DNA from: Isoperla grammatica
Taxonomy: Eukaryota > Arthropoda > Insecta > Plecoptera > Perlodidae
DNA: 64,000 bases
Direction of reading: 5' to 3'
NCBI GenBank assembly: GCA_945910005.1
Contig: OX246739.1
Coordinates: forward strand, 33,507,608-33,571,607
Position 1 is the stretch's first letter, and each line of letters begins with the position of its first letter. This document shows positions 26,226-35,029 of the stretch, in pieces. The translations under genes were made by a program, and so were the position numbers. A model generated the notes under the pieces. The model was not told where the DNA came from. It did no database searches and worked only from the letters and a program-made list of their open reading frames with translations.

Positions 26226-26537
26226 TGTCATGGGGTGGGTTTTCTACATTAAGTATATATTAAAATATCATTTAGAATACATGGATTATACATAAATCAC
26301 TTACTGTAGAAGTTGAATAGCATCTTAAAACAACGGGTGCATCATGACTCATGGCATAGTTAGTCATCCGATGGATGCAACCCTAGACACGTAATACGAA
26401 AGAGATCTCACCTCTAAAAAGTGACTCACAAGGTGACCCCTAACAAACAGTTGATTCAAAATATACGCATGGTCCTCATAGAAGGATCCAGAAAATGTAA
26501 TATTTTTTATGTAATATTTTTTATGACATGCATCTAC

Positions 26538-26602
26538 TATATAAACACAACCCACCCGAGTCGAAGAGTCAGTCAGTCAGCGGTTCGAGCTCAATTGGGT
26601 TC
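26538..26602 (+). promoter_or_regulatory. LTR core promoter: TATA, initiator, DPE-like
   Basis: TATATAA at 26538-26544 is followed by TCAGTC at 26569-26574, whose A (26571) is the likely +1. GGTTC at 26598-26602 lies at +28 to +32 and fits the downstream promoter element consensus RGWYV. Spacing of all three agrees with animal RNA polymerase II core promoters. The same array is in the 3' LTR at 36960-37024. Confidence 0.6.
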
Positions 26603-26898
26603 AGCCTAGCTAATTAATAGTCAAAACAAGGCTTAAGACTTGGTCTGCACTCAGCGTTACCAATTGGTGACCGATTGCAAAATAACAAGGCTTAAGACTT
26701 TATTATTCCGTATTTGAATTTTATTCCTTAAGGTTTGATCTACAATCAAGCGTGTCCAATTGGTCACCGGATTGTTAGATAAAAACTTAAGATTCGTGGT
26801 TTAAACTTTCCGTACTAATATTATTGTAAGCCGACACAGACTGACTCCTAAAAATAGTATCAATTAAATCTTTTGTGCACCACATACATCAAACTTGG

Positions 26899-26904
26899 GT
26901 AAGT
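26899..26904 (+). other. candidate splice donor in the LTR (G|GTAAGT)
   Basis: TTGG followed by GTAAGT matches the animal 5' splice-site consensus. It lies downstream of the inferred transcription start and 40 bases before the AATAAA, where splicing factors could also suppress premature polyadenylation, as described for some retroviruses. Its suggested partners are acceptors at 34105 and 34716. Confidence 0.45.
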
Positions 26905-26938
26905 CAACCATTTCATTATATGTATTTATGAATTGTCA

Positions 26939-26944
26939 AATAAA
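26939..26944 (+). terminator. polyadenylation signal AATAAA in the LTR
   Basis: AATAAA in the repeated region of the LTR. The copy in the 3' LTR (37361-37366) would be the functional one for full-length transcripts. Confidence 0.6.
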
Positions 26945-27159
26945 CGTATTATAATTAACCAAGATTTATTATTCATTTGCAATGACTTATAATATAGGTC
27001 AAGAACCTCACGTCCTCCTCTATTGAAAGTTGAAACTAAATTACTTAAATATGTTTCTGCTCCTCCTTGGAGCAGATGGTGGCAGCAACAAAACTACTCG
27101 ATAATATATATACTGTTTCCTAAGTCGTGAGCGACGTCAAAGCGCCCGCCCCACGACAC

Positions 27160-27178
27160 TGGTGGCTAAGTGGTGGGA
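27160..27178 (+). other. primer-binding site (tRNA)
   Basis: TGGTGGCTAAGTGGTGGGA starts one base after the 5' LTR. Its TGG start pairs with the CCA end of a tRNA, as expected for minus-strand priming. I cannot name the tRNA with confidence: the distal TGGGA fits the T-arm of leucine tRNAs, but the acceptor part does not match any I recall. Confidence 0.75.
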
Positions 27179-27564
27179 TATTTTTTTTTCATGGATTGAT
27201 TTATTGATGGATTTATTCATTTCGGTATTGATTGTTTGATTAAACGTTTTTTGCAATATGAGGATAAACCTTGGTTTTATAATAAATTTGAAGTGTTTTA
27301 GGCAGAAATGTTATTATTTTTTCATGATGATTGCAATAGTTTTTTTAACCTCCATGTCATTGTTTCGTCGTTTTAGTCTCTTGAGTAAAGACAAGTTTTA
27401 AGTAGGAGTTACGCACACTAAAACATATTCTGAAGCCGGGTACTGTACATGAGTTTTTTTAAATATAACCACACACAAAAACACACCGCGATAGTGCACA
27501 CGTTTTATTTTATATATAAATTTGTGAGTTTTTACATCTCTATCCTTCCGAAACTTGTGTTAAA
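27179..27564 (+). other. retrotransposon leader (untranslated)
   Basis: The 386-base segment between the primer-binding site and the gag ATG is AT-rich and open in no frame. It is expected to hold packaging and dimerisation signals. No specific structure was identified. Confidence 0.5.
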
Positions 27565-28725
27565 ATGTCGATACCGTTAGACGCCAATACATCGGGCATG
27601 GCTTCTCCCACTCCAGGGGTCGCCTCCCCCACTAATGGCGGTCAGCACGAAATTGTAGACACAACCTCTCTTAGTAATCTTCACCATATTAATCTTGTTC
27701 CCGAGTTCTCAGGAAAGATTGATGGAATTAAAATACAGCATTTTTTCAATCGAATAGATGAGCTTGCTCTCATGGGTAATTGGACGCCCTTACAAAAAGC
27801 AGTGATTGCTAGATTTAAGCTTACAGGGGACGCAAGAGAATTTGTTACGAACAATACTGATCTTATAAACTCGCCTTATGATGCATTAAAAACTCAATTG
27901 CTTAATTGGTTTCGTGTAGAAGAATCGCATAACCAATTGGTTCAAAAATTCTTCCAATGTATTCAACGACCGGGAGAAACAGTTCGCCAATTCGCAACAA
28001 GACTTTTCATTGCGGGTAATAAAACATTAATTAGTGCGGGTAATGACGCGGAGCAGCGCCTACGTAAAAAATTGCTGGATGAAACAATGTTAACCCAGTT
28101 TGTCAAGGGAGTGTCTGTTACCTTGCGTCGATTTGTCATGAGTAGTAATCCGACAACGTATAATGACGCGTTACAAGTTGCACTTAGGGAGGAGGTAATT
28201 GATTCGGCTATGGCTAATAAACCACTGCAAGTTCAAGCTGTGAATCAACCATCCTCTTCCAAACAACCACAAGGTCCACCAACGGATAAGAAAAATACTA
28301 ACGCAGGTCAACATGCTAAACCTCACACACCACCTACCCCGTTCGTGCCCACGAATGTGCAGAATACCCAGGTAAAGAGGGAAATTACATGTTTTCGATG
28401 TGGGGGTAAAGGTCACTTTGCCAACATTTGCGGCACCCCACGTGATTACAATACTCAAATTCAGCAGGAAACCGTTGCACACGATACTTACGCGGTACGC
28501 CCTCAGAACACTCGCCCTACTTGTTCATACTGTCACAAGGTAGGTCATTTATATCAGACTTGTTGGACACGGGATCCATCAAATTATAGACCACGTAATA
28601 CCAATCAAAACCCCGTGTCTAATGCGCAAACTAACTCGTCTGATCATACAAAAGTTTCGTCGAGCAGTAACTACCGTCCAAATGCTACCTCAAATGTTAA
28701 TCAGACCCAGCAGAATTTAAACTAG
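27565..28725 (+). CDS. gag: Gag-like protein with two zinc knuckles
   Basis: This 386-residue protein forms the particle shell and binds the RNA genome of the retrotransposon in the cytoplasm. The central part, about residues 40-215, has the character of a retrotransposon capsid domain (FSGKIDGIKI, RFKLTGDAREF, LLNWF, QRPGETVRQFATRL). Two CCHC knuckles of the form CX2CX4HX4C follow, at residues 276-289 (CFRCGGKGHFANIC) and 320-333 (CSYCHKVGHLYQTC), separated by a basic, proline- and asparagine-rich linker. The ATG at 27565 is the first in this frame after upstream stops. The frame ends with TAG right after a TTTAAAC heptamer, so a fraction of ribosomes should slip into pol. Two knuckles rather than one is less common in this group. 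No frameshift or internal stop was seen. Confidence 0.92.
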   Translation: MSIPLDANTSGMASPTPGVASPTNGGQHEIVDTTSLSNLHHINLVPEFSGKIDGIKIQHFFNRIDELALMGNWTPLQKAVIARFKLTGDAREFVTNNTDLINSPYDALKTQLLNWFRVEESHNQLVQKFFQCIQRPGETVRQFATRLFIAGNKTLISAGNDAEQRLRKKLLDETMLTQFVKGVSVTLRRFVMSSNPTTYNDALQVALREEVIDSAMANKPLQVQAVNQPSSSKQPQGPPTDKKNTNAGQHAKPHTPPTPFVPTNVQNTQVKREITCFRCGGKGHFANICGTPRDYNTQIQQETVAHDTYAVRPQNTRPTCSYCHKVGHLYQTCWTRDPSNYRPRNTNQNPVSNAQTNSSDHTKVSSSSNYRPNATSNVNQTQQNLN

Positions 28726-28760
28726 ATCAGCCACACATTGTAGTCCCAAATGCAGTGGCT
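28716..28760 (+). promoter_or_regulatory. -1 ribosomal frameshift signal (TTTAAAC plus stem)
   Basis: The heptamer TTTAAAC at 28716-28722 is read in the gag frame as codons TTA and AAC preceded by T, which is the canonical X_XXY_YYZ register. The gag stop TAG follows immediately. Six bases further, AGCCAC (28729-28734) is exactly complementary to GTGGCT (28755-28760), giving a stem with a 20-base loop at the usual spacer length. The pol frame is -1 relative to gag and is open across the site (from 28701). The same heptamer is used by coronaviruses. The loop could make a pseudoknot, but I could not identify a clear second stem. Confidence 0.8.
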
Positions 28761-31700
28761 AAAATTAAACATGTCACTATCAATACACTTCATACGGATA
28801 TGGAGAAAACGCTCATAAAAGTTAACATTATTACTCCAGATCAGTCGGTAATTTCAGCTGTGTTGCTAATTGACACAGGTGCCGACGTATCATTATTAAA
28901 CGAATCGCTCGTATCGCAAGGCAATATACATGTTAATAATAATACGCGATTTATCTCATCGGTGACTGGTCATCCACTTCCTATTATTGGGGAGGCACAG
29001 ATACAGTTACACCTTGGATCTAAGTATTACAGTTACCCAAATTTTGCTATTTGTACGGATGATATGGGGCTCGCTTGCGATGGTATTTTAGGTAATGATT
29101 TCTTAAAATACTTTAAGTTTGACTTATTGTACAGTAACAACCAGCTAGTACAAGGGTCGAATGTCATTGCATTATTTACTATGAATAATCCAGTAAGTGC
29201 TACGATTCAGACGGTTAGTAGGTTCCCTACACCGCGATATAATTGTGAAGGAATAACTTGCAGTGCCGTTTTGGGTAATCGCGAAGATTGCACTACTGAA
29301 ACAAGCACACAAATGCGAGACAGGAAGGAACACATTGATATATTGAATGCGAACATATATCAACAAAAACTAGCCTTGGAGGGTTATGTAAGAAATAATG
29401 GACAGTTAACATATAACAATGAGTTATTGACTAAAGAAAATGGTCATTTGACAGATACAATCGGGTCATTGAATAAGGATAATGAAAAATATAAATGTAA
29501 TGCAGACAATTTACAGTATAAATTGGATCATGTAAATAAAGTTAATAATAAACTTCAGTTAGAAATGGAAGCTATGAATCAAGACCGTAATAGGTTAACA
29601 ATTAATAGTGAAAATCTTTTGGATGATATAAAGCGATTATCTTCGAAGAATGAAACACTGATTAGGGTTAATGAGAAATTCCTAGCACATTTACATATGT
29701 TGCAGGGACAGAACAACACATTAGTGCATCACTTGGATATCCTTCGGAAGGATAATGCGGCATTAATTAATGGGATTCAATTAGTCCTCCGAAACGTGGA
29801 CATTGTACATACAAATAATAATGATAAAAAGTTAATTATGGAACATAAAGGGTGTCAAGTTAATGTAGAGGAACTTCAACCTTTCAATGATACTTGCTCA
29901 CAACAGATTATGGTTATGAAAAGGGACGATAAACTTCAGAACAGGGTAAATAATTTGCCTGTAGAATTGAATAATATTAATCGAACAAATAAAGTAGATT
30001 GTGTGGATATAAAATATGATGAAATAAAAATTGGAGACAAGTGTTTAGACACGCGGAGTGTACACTCACGGGAGGTACATGAGGGATATGCTCAGGATAA
30101 AACACGTCACAACGCTATTAATTGCCCTGAATTTTGGCCAGTTCTTGACAATATTAATAATAGTGAAGTTGATCAAATATCCGTGCATAGTTTGGTACAA
30201 GGTGTTAATAATAGTGAAGTTAATACGGTGTCTGTGAATTCTTTGATAAGCAAAGATGATGATAGTGCAGTTAATATGATGTCAGTGAATAGTCTGATAC
30301 GAAATGTTAATAGTAACGAAGTTGATATGGTGTCTGTAAATAATTTGATAAAAATGAGAAATGAAAAACGTAATGAAGATATGAGACAAGGGAAGTTTAT
30401 GAACGGGAATAGTTCAAATTTACGTGTAAATAAGGCTGGGATAAATAAGTTAGAAGACAATATTAGTACTGCTAATAATAGTCATACTAATACTAGCGAT
30501 AAAAGTGTAATTCCGGGAATACGGAACACGCAGATGATAGCGAAAGCAATGATTGCCACTTGTAACGAAGGGCATTCAGTGGATTCATGCAATACGAGCG
30601 TAAGTAACATTGACGTCGGTCGTGTTAAAAATGGTAATTTTAGCATAAACACGGTGGTAGACACGGATGATGGAAAGACGGATCCACAATGTACAAATGA
30701 TATATTGGGACAGGCCGCATCTGCTGTCCCACCTTTGGTAAATGATATTTGCGATCTTGGTCACTTACAGGTAGACATTCAGGAAAAAACAAGGAAAATA
30801 CTAAATGAATTTTCAGATGTTTTTTTTAAAACAGGCGATAAAATGGGAGTAACTACAGGTGTTGAACATAGGATTTTTACGGGTAACGCACAACCTATTC
30901 GGCTTCGGCCATACCGAACTCCTCAAGCTCTACAAGCTGTTATGGATAATAAAATTCAGGAACTTCTCGATAAGGGTATTATTAAGACGTCACATTCACC
31001 GTGGAGTGCACCCTGTATGTTAATAAAAAAGAAAGACTCTACAGGGGAGCCACAATACCGAATGGTAACGGATTTCGCTCGTCTTAATCAAGTGACAAGG
31101 CCGGATCCATATCCAATGCCTAATATTACGGAAACAATGGACCATTTAACAGGTACTAAGTTTTTTACAACGCTAGATATATGTGACGCGTATTATCATA
31201 TTCCTATTGCGCAACAGGACCGCGAAAAGACAGGATTTTCTACTACAACTAATCACTATGAATACACGCGATTAGCAATGGGACTTACCGGAGCTCCTGC
31301 TACGTGGCAGCGTCATTTGGATGAAGTTTTCAATGACATGCGGTTTAAACAATTGATTTTGTATTTAGACGATCTGGTCTTGTACACGACCACGATAGAA
31401 GAACATTTAGATAGACTTCGACAAGTTCTACAACGTCTACGTGACGCAGGGTTAAAGTTAAAGGCAAGTAAATGTCATTTTTTGCAAACAGAGATCGATT
31501 ACTTAGGTTATGTTATTAATACGGAAGGCGTTAAACCGTCTCCTACGAAAATTGACGCAATCAAAACCTGGCCTCGACCAACGAATCCTAAAGCAGTTAA
31601 ACAATTTTTAGGGTTTGTTAACTTTTACAGGCGCTACATAACTGATATGGCTGCCATTTCCAAACCTCTCACAGATCTTACAAGGAAAAATGTTAAATTT

Positions 31701-34016
31701 GTTTGGGCGAAACAACAGCAGGAGGCATTTGCGACGTTGCGAAACGCAATTTGCAGCGATTCAGTTCTTATGTTTCCAGACTTTAATAAACAGTTCATAT
31801 TGACCACAGATTGTTCCCAATATGCAGCAGGGGCGGTATTAGCTCAACGCGTCGATGGCGCAGAGAGGCCAATCGCGTTTGCAAGTAGACAGCTAGCTCC
31901 AGCAGAAACTCGTTACTCTAGTTGGGAGCGAGAGGCTGCCAGCGTAATTTGGGCAATTCAATATTTTCGTCAATATTTGTTCGGTAGACATTTTGTTTTA
32001 CGATCAGATCATCTGCCCCTCAAACAGTTACTTACGATATCGAAGTTATCTTCGAGGCATACACGTTGGTCAATTATTTTAGCGGAATATGATTTTGAAT
32101 TTGAATACAAACCGGCAGCGCAAATTCAACACGCAGATGCTCTATCGCGCCTGCAAGTTAATGTAATGGATGACGTCACGGAATCAGGAGATCAGATGCA
32201 GTATGAGCCTATTTGGGATAGACAAAGGATTATGCAGGAACAAAGGCAGGATAAAATATTACAACCTATTATAACTCAATTACTAAAAGATAATTATGCA
32301 CATGAAGACTATGCATTAGAAAATGGATTATTGTATAAAATAAAAACTGTCAATGAACCAAATCATAAATTAGTTATACCATTTACAATGAGGGATACTA
32401 TATTGGAAGTTTACCACGCATCACCCTTTGCTGGACATGCCGGTATTAAACGTACTACGACATTGATTACATCGCGATTTTATTGGCAGGGACTCTATAA
32501 GGATATTAAAAGCTACTGTAACAGCTGCATTTCATGCCAGCAACGGAAGGGAAAACCACATCCACTACGTGCGCCATTACAGACGTATCAAGAGGTGTCC
32601 TCCGTCTTTGAAATATGTCATATTGACGTCATGGGCCCCTTCAATCGTACATTACGCGGAAACAAATATATATTAACGTTTATCGATCGTTTCAGTCGAT
32701 TTCCGGTATATTGTTGTGTTCCAGATCAAAAGGCAGATACCATTGCCCGCGCGTTTGTTGATAATGTTATCACAATATATGGTACACCCCGAACCATCGT
32801 TTCCGACAACGGGTCCAATTTTTTGTCAAACATTTTCAAGGAGACACTTAAATTATTAAAAATCAAACATTTAAATATCACACCCTACCATTCTATGGCG
32901 AACGGTATAATCGAGAGATCACATTTAACGTTCCATAACATTATGTCACATTATGTACAGAAAGCACCTGATTCATGGGATGACTTCGTGCCTCTAGTTC
33001 TCTTGGCTATGCGAAGTAGCGTATCAGCGGCAACAGGTTATAGCCCATACTATTTAATCTTTGGACGAGACATGAATCTGCCATATAGTGAATTTTCTCA
33101 ACCTTCCCGTGTGTCATACAATACTGACCAACATTTCCCGACCGAATTAAAGAAACGATTGGAAGACGCCTATTCTGTAACAAGGGACAATTTAAAGAAA
33201 AGTGCGTTAAAAAACGAGGAGTTTTATAACAAGAAAGCAAGTCCGCTGACTTACAAAATTGGAGATCTAGTGTTTTTGTATACGCCAGCCATTAAACCAT
33301 CGGATATTAGAAAATGGTCTAAATTATGGGATGGTCCATATAGAATTATTGATATCAAACGGGATGTTACTTGTTGCATTAAACATATTTATAATAATAA
33401 AGAGCAGACAGTGCACGTTAACCGACTTAAACATTTTGTAAATATGCGTCCCCAGGACACTAATAACGACCACACCTATAAATCACGCCTTCCCGACCAC
33501 CCTTACGATGACTCGTGTAATACGGCTAGACTAGCAGTGGATGATACCTCGGACGATCCAGAACAGTCGGGCGATGTTCGGAACACCGCCGCGGGGGAGC
33601 CCACTTTAGATAATGATCAGGGTCCATTCACTCAAACACACACGGTTGCGTATAGGGATTTCACTGATGAGGAGGTACAAAATCAAATTAAAAGGGACGA
33701 ACAGGCTACTACACGGTCTTATGCCCTATTACCTAAGACATGCGACATGGAAGACGTTGATGCTACTCATCAATGGACCAGGGTTCCACTCCAGACTACA
33801 ACCGTTCCCATGCAATCCACTGCTCACCCTCTGTTAATTCCCCAACCGGTGGTTGACCCAGGAACATCGAAAGCCCCAACAAAGCCACACATACTCCCTA
33901 AACCGATAAAAAATATTCGTAAAGCTCTTTCCAGGTTGTTGCCTTTACGAACTAGTTCACGTGTGCGCACTCCGTCTCTTAAATCAATGGAGAATATACA
34001 ACAGGTCAATAAATGA
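28722..34016 (+). CDS. pol: Pol polyprotein: protease, RT, RNase H, integrase
   Basis: It copies the element RNA into DNA and inserts it into chromosomes. Residues are numbered from the GTG at 28755, which is not the real start, because entry is by frameshift from gag. Protease has LIDTGADVSLLN (38-49). Reverse transcriptase spans about 690-920, with LDICDAYYH (first catalytic Asp) and YLDD (870-873). RNase H has TTDCSQYAAG (Asp 1019), WEREA, RSDHLP and HADALS. Integrase has a zinc site (His 1221, His 1228, Cys 1255, Cys 1258), Asp 1291, Asp 1351 and Glu 1387 (35 residues between the last two), and a GPY module at LWDGPYRIID (1524-1533). A disordered tail of about 190 residues ends the protein. 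Residues about 160-670 are an unusual insertion between protease and RT. No internal stop was seen, and all catalytic residues are present. Confidence 0.96.
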   Translation, partial: LDQPHIVVPNAVAKIKHVTINTLHTDMEKTLIKVNIITPDQSVISAVLLIDTGADVSLLNESLVSQGNIHVNNNTRFISSVTGHPLPIIGEAQIQLHLGSKYYSYPNFAICTDDMGLACDGILGNDFLKYFKFDLLYSNNQLVQGSNVIALFTMNNPVSATIQTVSRFPTPRYNCEGITCSAVLGNREDCTTETSTQMRDRKEHIDILNANIYQQKLALEGYVRNNGQLTYNNELLTKENGHLTDTIGSLNKDNEKYKCNADNLQYKLDHVNKVNNKLQLEMEAMNQDRNRLTINSENLLDDIKRLSSKNETLIRVNEKFLAHLHMLQGQNNTLVHHLDILRKDNAALINGIQLVLRNVDIVHTNNNDKKLIMEHKGCQVNVEELQPFNDTCSQQIMVMKRDDKLQNRVNNLPVELNNINRTNKVDCVDIKYDEIKIGDKCLDTRSVHSREVHEGYAQDKTRHNAINCPEFWPVLDNINNSEVDQISVHSLVQGVNNSEVNTVSVNSLISKDDDSAVNMMSVNSLIRNVNSNEVDMVSVNNLIKMRNEKRNEDMRQGKFMNGNSSNLRVNKAGINKLEDNISTANNSHTNTSDKSVIPGIRNTQMIAKAMIATCNEGHSVDSCNTSVSNIDVGRVKNGNFSINTVVDTDDGKTDPQCTNDILGQAASAVPPLVNDICDLGHLQVDIQEKTRKILNEFSDVFFKTGDKMGVTTGVEHRIFTGNAQPIRLRPYRTPQALQAVMDNKIQELLDKGIIKTSHSPWSAPCMLIKKKDSTGEPQYRMVTDFARLNQVTRPDPYPMPNITETMDHLTGTKFFTTLDICDAYYHIPIAQQDREKTGFSTTTNHYEYTRLAMGLTGAPATWQRHLDEVFNDMRFKQLILYLDDLVLYTTTIEEHLDRLRQVLQRLRDAGLKLKASKCHFLQTEIDYLGYVINTEGVKPSPTKIDAIKTWPRPTNPKAVKQFLGFVNFYRRYITDMAAISKPLTDLTRKNVKFVWAKQQQEAFATLRNAICSDSVLMFPDFNKQFILTTDCSQYAAGAVLAQRVDGAERPIAFASRQLAPAETRYSSWEREAASVIWAIQYFRQYLFGRHFVLRSDHLPLKQLLTISKLSSRHTRWSIILAEYDFEFEYKPAAQIQHADALSRLQVNVMDDVTESGDQMQYEPIWDRQRIMQEQRQDKILQPIITQLLKDNYAHEDYALENGLLYKIKTVNEPNHKLVIPFTMRDTILEVYHASPFAGHAGIKRTTTLITSRFYWQGLYKDIKSYCNSCISCQQRKGKPHPLRAPLQTYQEVSSVFEICHIDVMGPFNRTLRGNKYILTFIDRFSRFPVYCCVPDQKADTIARAFVDNVITIYGTPRTIVSDNGSNFLSNIFKETLKLLKIKHLNITPYHSMANGIIERSHLTFHNIMSHYVQKAPDSWDDFVPLVLLAMRSSVSAATGYSPYYLIFGRDMNLPYSEFSQPSRVSYNTDQHFPTELKKRLEDAYSVTRDNLKKSALKNEEFYNKKASPLTYKIGDLVFLYTPAIKPSDIRKWSKLWDGPYRIIDIKRDVTCCIKHIYNNKEQTVHVNRLKHFVNMRPQDTNNDHTYKSRLPDHPYDDSCNTARLAVDDTSDDPEQSGDVRNTAAGEPTLDNDQGPFTQTHTVAYRDFTDEEVQNQIKRDEQATTRSYALLPKTCDMEDVDATHQWTRVPLQTTTVPMQSTAHPLLIPQPVVDPGTSKAPTKPHILPKPIKNIRKALSRLLPLRTSSRVRTPSLKSMENIQQVNK
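29310..30770 (+). other. Pol insertion: coiled coil plus 17-residue repeats
   Basis: This part of pol encodes about 490 residues that do not belong to protease or RT. Residues about 186-345 are rich in Asn, Leu, Lys and Glu with long stretches lacking Pro and Gly (NNELLTKENGHLTD, DDIKRLSSKNETL), as in a coiled coil. Residues 468-535 are four 17-residue repeats. The rest is Asn/Asp/Ser-rich and low in complexity. It may be a capsid-associated or spacer domain, but I do not recognise it in a known gypsy lineage. Confidence 0.75.
30156..30359 (+). repeat. four 51-bp in-frame tandem repeats in pol
   Basis: They encode residues 468-535 as four units of 17: NNSEVDQISVHSLVQGV, NNSEVNTVSVNSLISKD, DDSAVNMMSVNSLIRNV, NSNEVDMVSVNNLIKMR. 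The conserved pattern is S/N-E-V-(D/N)-x2-S-V-x-(S/N)-L-(I/V). Units have diverged at the DNA level while keeping frame and pattern, which suggests selection on the peptide. Confidence 0.85.
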
Positions 34017-34090
34017 AAAAGCATTTATTTATCCGTTGGTAAATATGTCTCCAACAACCTCTGTGTGCAATCACACGTGACGTACTAATT

Positions 34091-34106
34091 TCCTCTATTT
34101 TTCAGA
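34091..34106 (+). other. candidate splice acceptor upstream of the 3' zinc-knuckle ORF
   Basis: 'tcctctatttttcag' is a pyrimidine tract ending in AG at 34104-34105. The first ATG of the next ORF follows 18 bases later. With the donor at 26899 it would give a short spliced message that skips gag and pol. Confidence 0.5.
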
Positions 34107-34123
34107 ACAACTTTGTTATTCAT

Positions 34124-34498
34124 ATGTCACCCACCATGTCTCAGCCCTACAAACGGCAACGTTCGAAGTGCGCCTTGTGTCACAAACGGGGCCACTGCCG
34201 TTCGGAGTGTCGGACTGTCGTCTGCACGACCGTTGTGACTGGGGAAAATCAGCGACAACAACGAGGCCGTATTCTGGACCTTCTTCCAGTTATTAAGGAC
34301 TGGCATGACCGATCAAAAGCTCAATCTGTCATGGGGGGTTTACAGGGCGAGGCGAGGCAACTATATCGGTATTTCCGGGAACAAAGTCACAACTATTACT
34401 TATTCTATGGTACCTCCGTGTACACACCGTTACACGAGGTCTTCCCGGATTTACCGTTATCACCGCCTTGCTCCATAGATTGTTCACCTTGGACCTAA
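34124..34498 (+). CDS. small 3' ORF of the retrotransposon with a zinc knuckle
   Basis: This 124-residue protein has one CCHC knuckle near its start (CALCHKRGHCRSEC, CX2CX4HX4C, about residues 16-29) in a basic context, so it probably binds nucleic acid. A charged helix-like segment follows (LLPVIKDWHDRSKAQS, EARQLYRYFREQ), then a proline-rich C terminus. It starts 107 bases after the pol stop in another frame, close behind a good splice acceptor. The knuckle is not a close copy of either gag knuckle. Most gypsy elements carry either nothing or an envelope gene here, so this could be an accessory protein, a gag-derived duplication or a captured host exon. It may extend by splicing to 34717. 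Confidence 0.55.
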   Translation: MSPTMSQPYKRQRSKCALCHKRGHCRSECRTVVCTTVVTGENQRQQRGRILDLLPVIKDWHDRSKAQSVMGGLQGEARQLYRYFREQSHNYYLFYGTSVYTPLHEVFPDLPLSPPCSIDCSPWT

Positions 34499-34702
34499 TC
34501 CCCCCGTGCATATGCCATGGCCATAAGGTTATGCGCTATATTTTCTTTTATACCTTTTTGACTCCAGTCTTATTTCAATATCATTTAGTAAATTCATGTC
34601 CTGTGCATTCATGATAACTTTTCCCTTTTTTGTCAGTCATAACATTTGGTAATGCACGGTTATTCATCCATTTAGGATAGCCTCTTTTCGCGTCGCTTAC
34701 AT

Positions 34703-35029
34703 TTGTTACGTTTCAGTACTTGGGGCCTACTGTGCCGCCAACATATCACCCTTCACCACCGTCCTGTCAGGGATTCGGCGCCAGAGGACGCGGGAGGGCC
34801 ACACTCTCTATGGCTCTTCCATTGCCGTCCGGAGTTCTGCGACACTCAACCGGAACTCGGCAAGCCATCCACACCCCCCCCCCCCCCCTCACGGATTCAC
34901 ACTCCACGAATCCGTAAAGACAATACGCCCCCCCACGACCTCTGGATCTTCAAGCAGCTCGTCGCGATGACCGTCGACAATCCGCTGCTGTTTCATTATC
35001 ACATTGTTTTTTTTTTTTTTCATATATAA
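34703..35029 (+). CDS. candidate second exon or ORF, proline-rich
   Basis: A strong acceptor ('catttgttacgtttcag', AG at 34715-34716) precedes two overlapping open frames. The longer one, in the same frame as the 34124 ORF, reaches 35029 with motifs such as HHRPVRDSAPEDAGG, FCDTQPELG and DLWIFKQLVAM. The alternative frame is open to about 34917 (PTVPPTYHPSPPS, GFGARGRGRA). The interval 34499-34715 contains six in-frame stops and would have to be an intron. Which frame is used cannot be settled by eye. A 13-base C run lies inside it. Confidence 0.3.
   Translation: MLRFSTWGLLCRQHITLHHRPVRDSAPEDAGGPHSLWLFHCRPEFCDTQPELGKPSTPPPPPSRIHTPRIRKDNTPPHDLWIFKQLVAMTVDNPLLFHYHIVFFFFHI

Larger units (their letters stand above)
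26226..27158 (+). repeat. 5' long terminal repeat (933 bp)
   Basis: Begins TGTCATGGGG and ends CCACGACA. It carries a core promoter (26538-26602), a consensus splice donor (26899), an AATAAA signal (26939) and, near the end, 'gctcctccttggagcag', a short inverted repeat. From the inferred start site U3 is about 345 bp. R probably ends about 20 bases after the AATAAA, leaving U5 of about 190 bp. The minus-strand open frame inside it (26364-26555) is a shadow. Confidence 0.97.

Noticed and set aside
28755..28757. GTG as the start codon of pol
   Set aside because: The pol frame is open upstream to 28701 and crosses the frameshift heptamer. The GTG is part of the predicted stem.
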